A stretch of DNA of 15,032 bases from Deltaproteobacteria bacterium (GTDB lineage Bacteria; Myxococcota_A; UBA9042; DTJE01). The first letter of the stretch is position 1. Every line of letters begins with the position of its first letter. The position numbers and the translations under genes were made by a program. Positions 12,910-15,032 of the stretch are shown in pieces. The DNA is taken from the NCBI GenBank assembly GCA_016784945.1, contig JADHTP010000049.1, forward strand, positions 1-15,032, given 5' to 3'. The notes beneath the pieces are model-generated. The model made no database searches and was not told where the DNA came from. It saw only the letters and a program-made list of their open reading frames with translations.

Positions 12910-14942
12910 GGGGGAATCACCTGCAGGCGACCATCCTCCACCGCACCGTTGGTATCATCGATGCAGGCCGTCATATCGCATTGGGCCATGGCACGGGCCC
13001 GCTGTTCGCACTGGCACCGTGAATAAGGCTCGAACTCCGACGCCACGTCGACGCAATCCTCGACGAACAGGTCCCCTACGTCATCGATGCACGATGCGAG
13101 AACGCACATCCCGCCACCGAGGGGACATTCCATGGCCCGGTCGCAGGTCCCGGTCACGGCATTCCATTCGGACCGTTCCTCGCAGCCGCATGCGTAGTCG
13201 TCGTTGCCACAGTCGGCGTCCCGGGTGCAGGCGCTCCTGGATCCGCACGGCCCGCCCTGACGCATGTGGTCCATGAGGGCCTCCCTCTGGGGGATGCCCG
13301 TGTCGATTTGGGTGGTGTTCCTCTTGAGCACGTTGAACCCGCTGCCGCCCTTGGCGATGTAGTTGTTCGCGGCCAGCTGGTACTGACCGTCCAGTGACAC
13401 CGGCTGGCCCAGGATCTCGATGGACAGGGCGCAACCCTCCGCGTCTTCCGTTACGGCGATCTGCCCCTGTGCCTGCCACTCGGCCGGCCTCGCGTCCAGG
13501 TCGCACCGCCCACACTGCAGCACGGCCCGGGCGCCGGATATCTGGGCCTGGGCCTTGCAACCGCGGCTCGCGGTCCGGCGCGCCACGTAGTCGAAGAGTT
13601 CCACCACCTCGCTGCCCGACAGGTACATGGTGGTCAGGGTGTTTTCGAAGGGAAACACGTTGTACATATCATCCACGGTCACGGGCCCGGGACTGATGTC
13701 CGTGCGGATCCCCAGGGTGTTGGTCAAGGCAAAGTCCGTCTCAACACCCTTTCGCAAGCGCATGGAATCGGACACCAGGTTGCCGAGCTCCGAATCACCA
13801 CCCTGGCTCCCAAATCGCGTCACCTTGATGGGGGCGTATCCCAGGACCAGGTCCAGTTGCATGACCTGGTTCATCTTGTCCACGTAGGGTTCCAGCATCT
13901 CCTTGACCCGGTCATCTTCGGGAATGGTGGAATCCACGGGGATGGCCTTGTACTTGTAGGACTTGACCTCCCAGTCGCTGCCCCCCGGATCCTTCTGGGC
14001 GAAGACCGCATCCAGCCGGCCCACGTACTTGGCGAAGGCCCCGGAATGGACCAGAACCACCTCGCGGGGTGTGCACATGTGATTCAACAGGAAGCGTTCA
14101 CGCCACTGTGGGTCCATCAAATGGGTCTGGCAGTCGAGGATGGTGGACTTGGGCGGGCTGAGAACGATGTGGTGGTGCCCGCCCAGCAGCACGTCGATGC
14201 CGGAGGTGTTGCGGATGAGCCACTCGTCGCCCGTCATCCCCAGGTGGGAGGCCACCACGATCACGTCCACCATGGGCTGGATGAAATCGATGAGGAACTG
14301 GGTGGTCTCCGCCGGGTGGAGGGGCGTGATGCCCAGCTTGTTCCCGGCTCCGATGAGGGTGCTCATGGAACTGGTGTTGGCCAGCCCGATGACCCCGATC
14401 CGCAGGCCCTTCAGGTTGAAAATCTCGTAGTCGTTCAGCAGGTCGGCAAGGGGTGGCGGGGGCTGGGTGAACTTGTAGTTCGCGGCCAGGATCGGAAAGC
14501 TGGCGTACCGCGCTATCTTGTCCGCGATGTTGGGTTCACCCTGGTCGAATTCGTGATTCCCGATGGCCATGACATCCACGCCCATCAACGACAGCGCCTT
14601 GAATTCGGCTTCACCGTGAAACAGGTTGAAGATGGGGGCGCCCTGGAACACATCGCCGGTTTCCACGTAGAGGGAACGGTCCGCATGTTCCCTTTCGCGA
14701 TGGATGATGTGAGACATCCTGGCGGCGCCGCCGAAGGGGGCGTTTTCGTCCAGGAGCCCGAGGTTCTGGTCCGTCAAGGGAACCTTCAGCTTGTAGGGCA
14801 GCAGCCGCGAGTGGATGTCCGACGTGTGGATAAAAGTCACCCGCACGTCCAGGCCTTCCAGATCGGGTTGGTTCGAGGTGATATTGCAGCCCGGCAGGGC
14901 GATGATCAGCAAGGCCGCAGCCAGCTTCCGAAGATCGCTCAT
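12906..14942 (-). CDS. 5'-nucleotidase/2',3'-cyclic phosphodiesterase family lipoprotein
   Basis: This exported metallophosphatase of the UshA type would release phosphate from nucleotides. The 678-residue product has a lipobox LPGC (Cys19) followed by Asn, so it is probably sorted to the outer membrane. The calcineurin-like domain (about 32-320) carries TSDIHS (Asp42, His44), GD (Asp97), GNHE (129-132), His233 and GGHHH (His256/His258), all two-metal ligands. The C-terminal nucleotidase domain (about 360-545) has TNTLGIRTDI, FPFENTL and the substrate-stacking region NNYIAKGGSGF. Oddities are a Cys-rich insert (462-504) and a C-terminal tail of about 110 residues with about 17 cysteines. ATG 14942 follows AGGA by 8 nt. 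It is the first gene of the operon. UDP-sugar hydrolase or sulfur-carrier (SoxB-like) relatives share the fold; nucleotidase is favoured. Confidence 0.93.
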   Translation of the reverse strand: MSDLRKLAAALLIIALPGCNITSNQPDLEGLDVRVTFIHTSDIHSRLLPYKLKVPLTDQNLGLLDENAPFGGAARMSHIIHREREHADRSLYVETGDVFQGAPIFNLFHGEAEFKALSLMGVDVMAIGNHEFDQGEPNIADKIARYASFPILAANYKFTQPPPPLADLLNDYEIFNLKGLRIGVIGLANTSSMSTLIGAGNKLGITPLHPAETTQFLIDFIQPMVDVIVVASHLGMTGDEWLIRNTSGIDVLLGGHHHIVLSPPKSTILDCQTHLMDPQWRERFLLNHMCTPREVVLVHSGAFAKYVGRLDAVFAQKDPGGSDWEVKSYKYKAIPVDSTIPEDDRVKEMLEPYVDKMNQVMQLDLVLGYAPIKVTRFGSQGGDSELGNLVSDSMRLRKGVETDFALTNTLGIRTDISPGPVTVDDMYNVFPFENTLTTMYLSGSEVVELFDYVARRTASRGCKAQAQISGARAVLQCGRCDLDARPAEWQAQGQIAVTEDAEGCALSIEILGQPVSLDGQYQLAANNYIAKGGSGFNVLKRNTTQIDTGIPQREALMDHMRQGGPCGSRSACTRDADCGNDDYACGCEERSEWNAVTGTCDRAMECPLGGGMCVLASCIDDVGDLFVEDCVDVASEFEPYSRCQCEQRARAMAQCDMTACIDDTNGAVEDGRLQVIPP

Positions 14943-14969
14943 TGACCCATCCTGGAAACAGATCGGCGT

Positions 14970-14998
14970 AATCTAGGGGGAAAGAGGATCAGAGTCAA
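14970..14998 (-). promoter_or_regulatory. Sigma70-type promoter of the nucleotidase operon
   Basis: On the minus strand TTGACT (14998-14993, 5/6) is followed after exactly 17 nt by TAGATT (14975-14970, 4/6). The predicted start is near 14963, giving a leader of about 20 nt before ATG 14942. This is the best complete promoter in the window. Confidence 0.6.
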
Positions 14999-15032
14999 GG
15001 GGAATATCTCGGGAAAAGCCGGCTTATCGTTT

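Noticed and set aside
13857..14945. Plus-strand frame of 362 codons
   Set aside because: It is antisense to the nucleotidase, whose metal-ligand motifs are all in the minus-strand frame.

Overview
The window reads as chromosomal DNA of a GC-rich, diderm, deltaproteobacterium-like bacterium (Myxococcota or Desulfobacterota in the broad sense). The reasons are inferential. There are two lipoprotein signal peptides and a beta-barrel protein ending in Phe. A calcium-binding Asp/Asn/Gly-rich motif of the kind common in myxobacterial surface proteins is present, as is a PilZ-like domain of the type that recurs in Myxococcus. A membrane-bound HdrD-like iron-sulfur oxidoreductase resembles the ETF:menaquinone oxidoreductases of such bacteria. 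No phage, transposase, CRISPR, rRNA or tRNA gene was seen.

Layout. (1) 1-2261, minus strand: an aldehyde dehydrogenase cut by the window edge, preceded by the Na+/H+ antiporter NhaA. (2) 2398-3825, minus: an unrecognised membrane-anchored protein of about 475 residues. (3) 3826-4166: a repeat-filled spacer with heptamer arrays at both ends and an exact-period 116-bp tandem duplication between them. (4) 4167-6930, minus: trmB followed by the FeS/cytochrome b-type oxidoreductase. (5) 7005-8236, plus: L-threonine aldolase and a tiny eight-cysteine DUF6485-like protein, divergent from trmB. (6) 8365-9829, plus: an FHA-GGDEF diguanylate cyclase overlapping a PilZ-like gene, a likely c-di-GMP signalling pair. 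(7) 9830-9938: a convergent spacer carrying a heptameric tandem array. (8) 9939-14942, minus: three overlapping genes for exported proteins (5'-nucleotidase lipoprotein, lipoprotein with calcium-binding and nuclease-type OB-fold-like segments, outer-membrane barrel), headed by a good sigma70-type promoter.

How the genes may work together: the last operon looks like a cell-surface system for nucleotide or organic-phosphate processing, with enzyme, binding protein and outer-membrane partner made together. FHA-GGDEF plus PilZ would make and possibly sense c-di-GMP. The rest is metabolism and housekeeping.

The least explained structure is not a gene. Degenerate 7-bp periodic arrays occur in four spacers, three of them within about 12 bp 3' of a stop codon, and share whole heptamers across sites. 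They accompany a 116-bp tandem repeat with several hairpins, one showing a compensatory base-pair change between copies.
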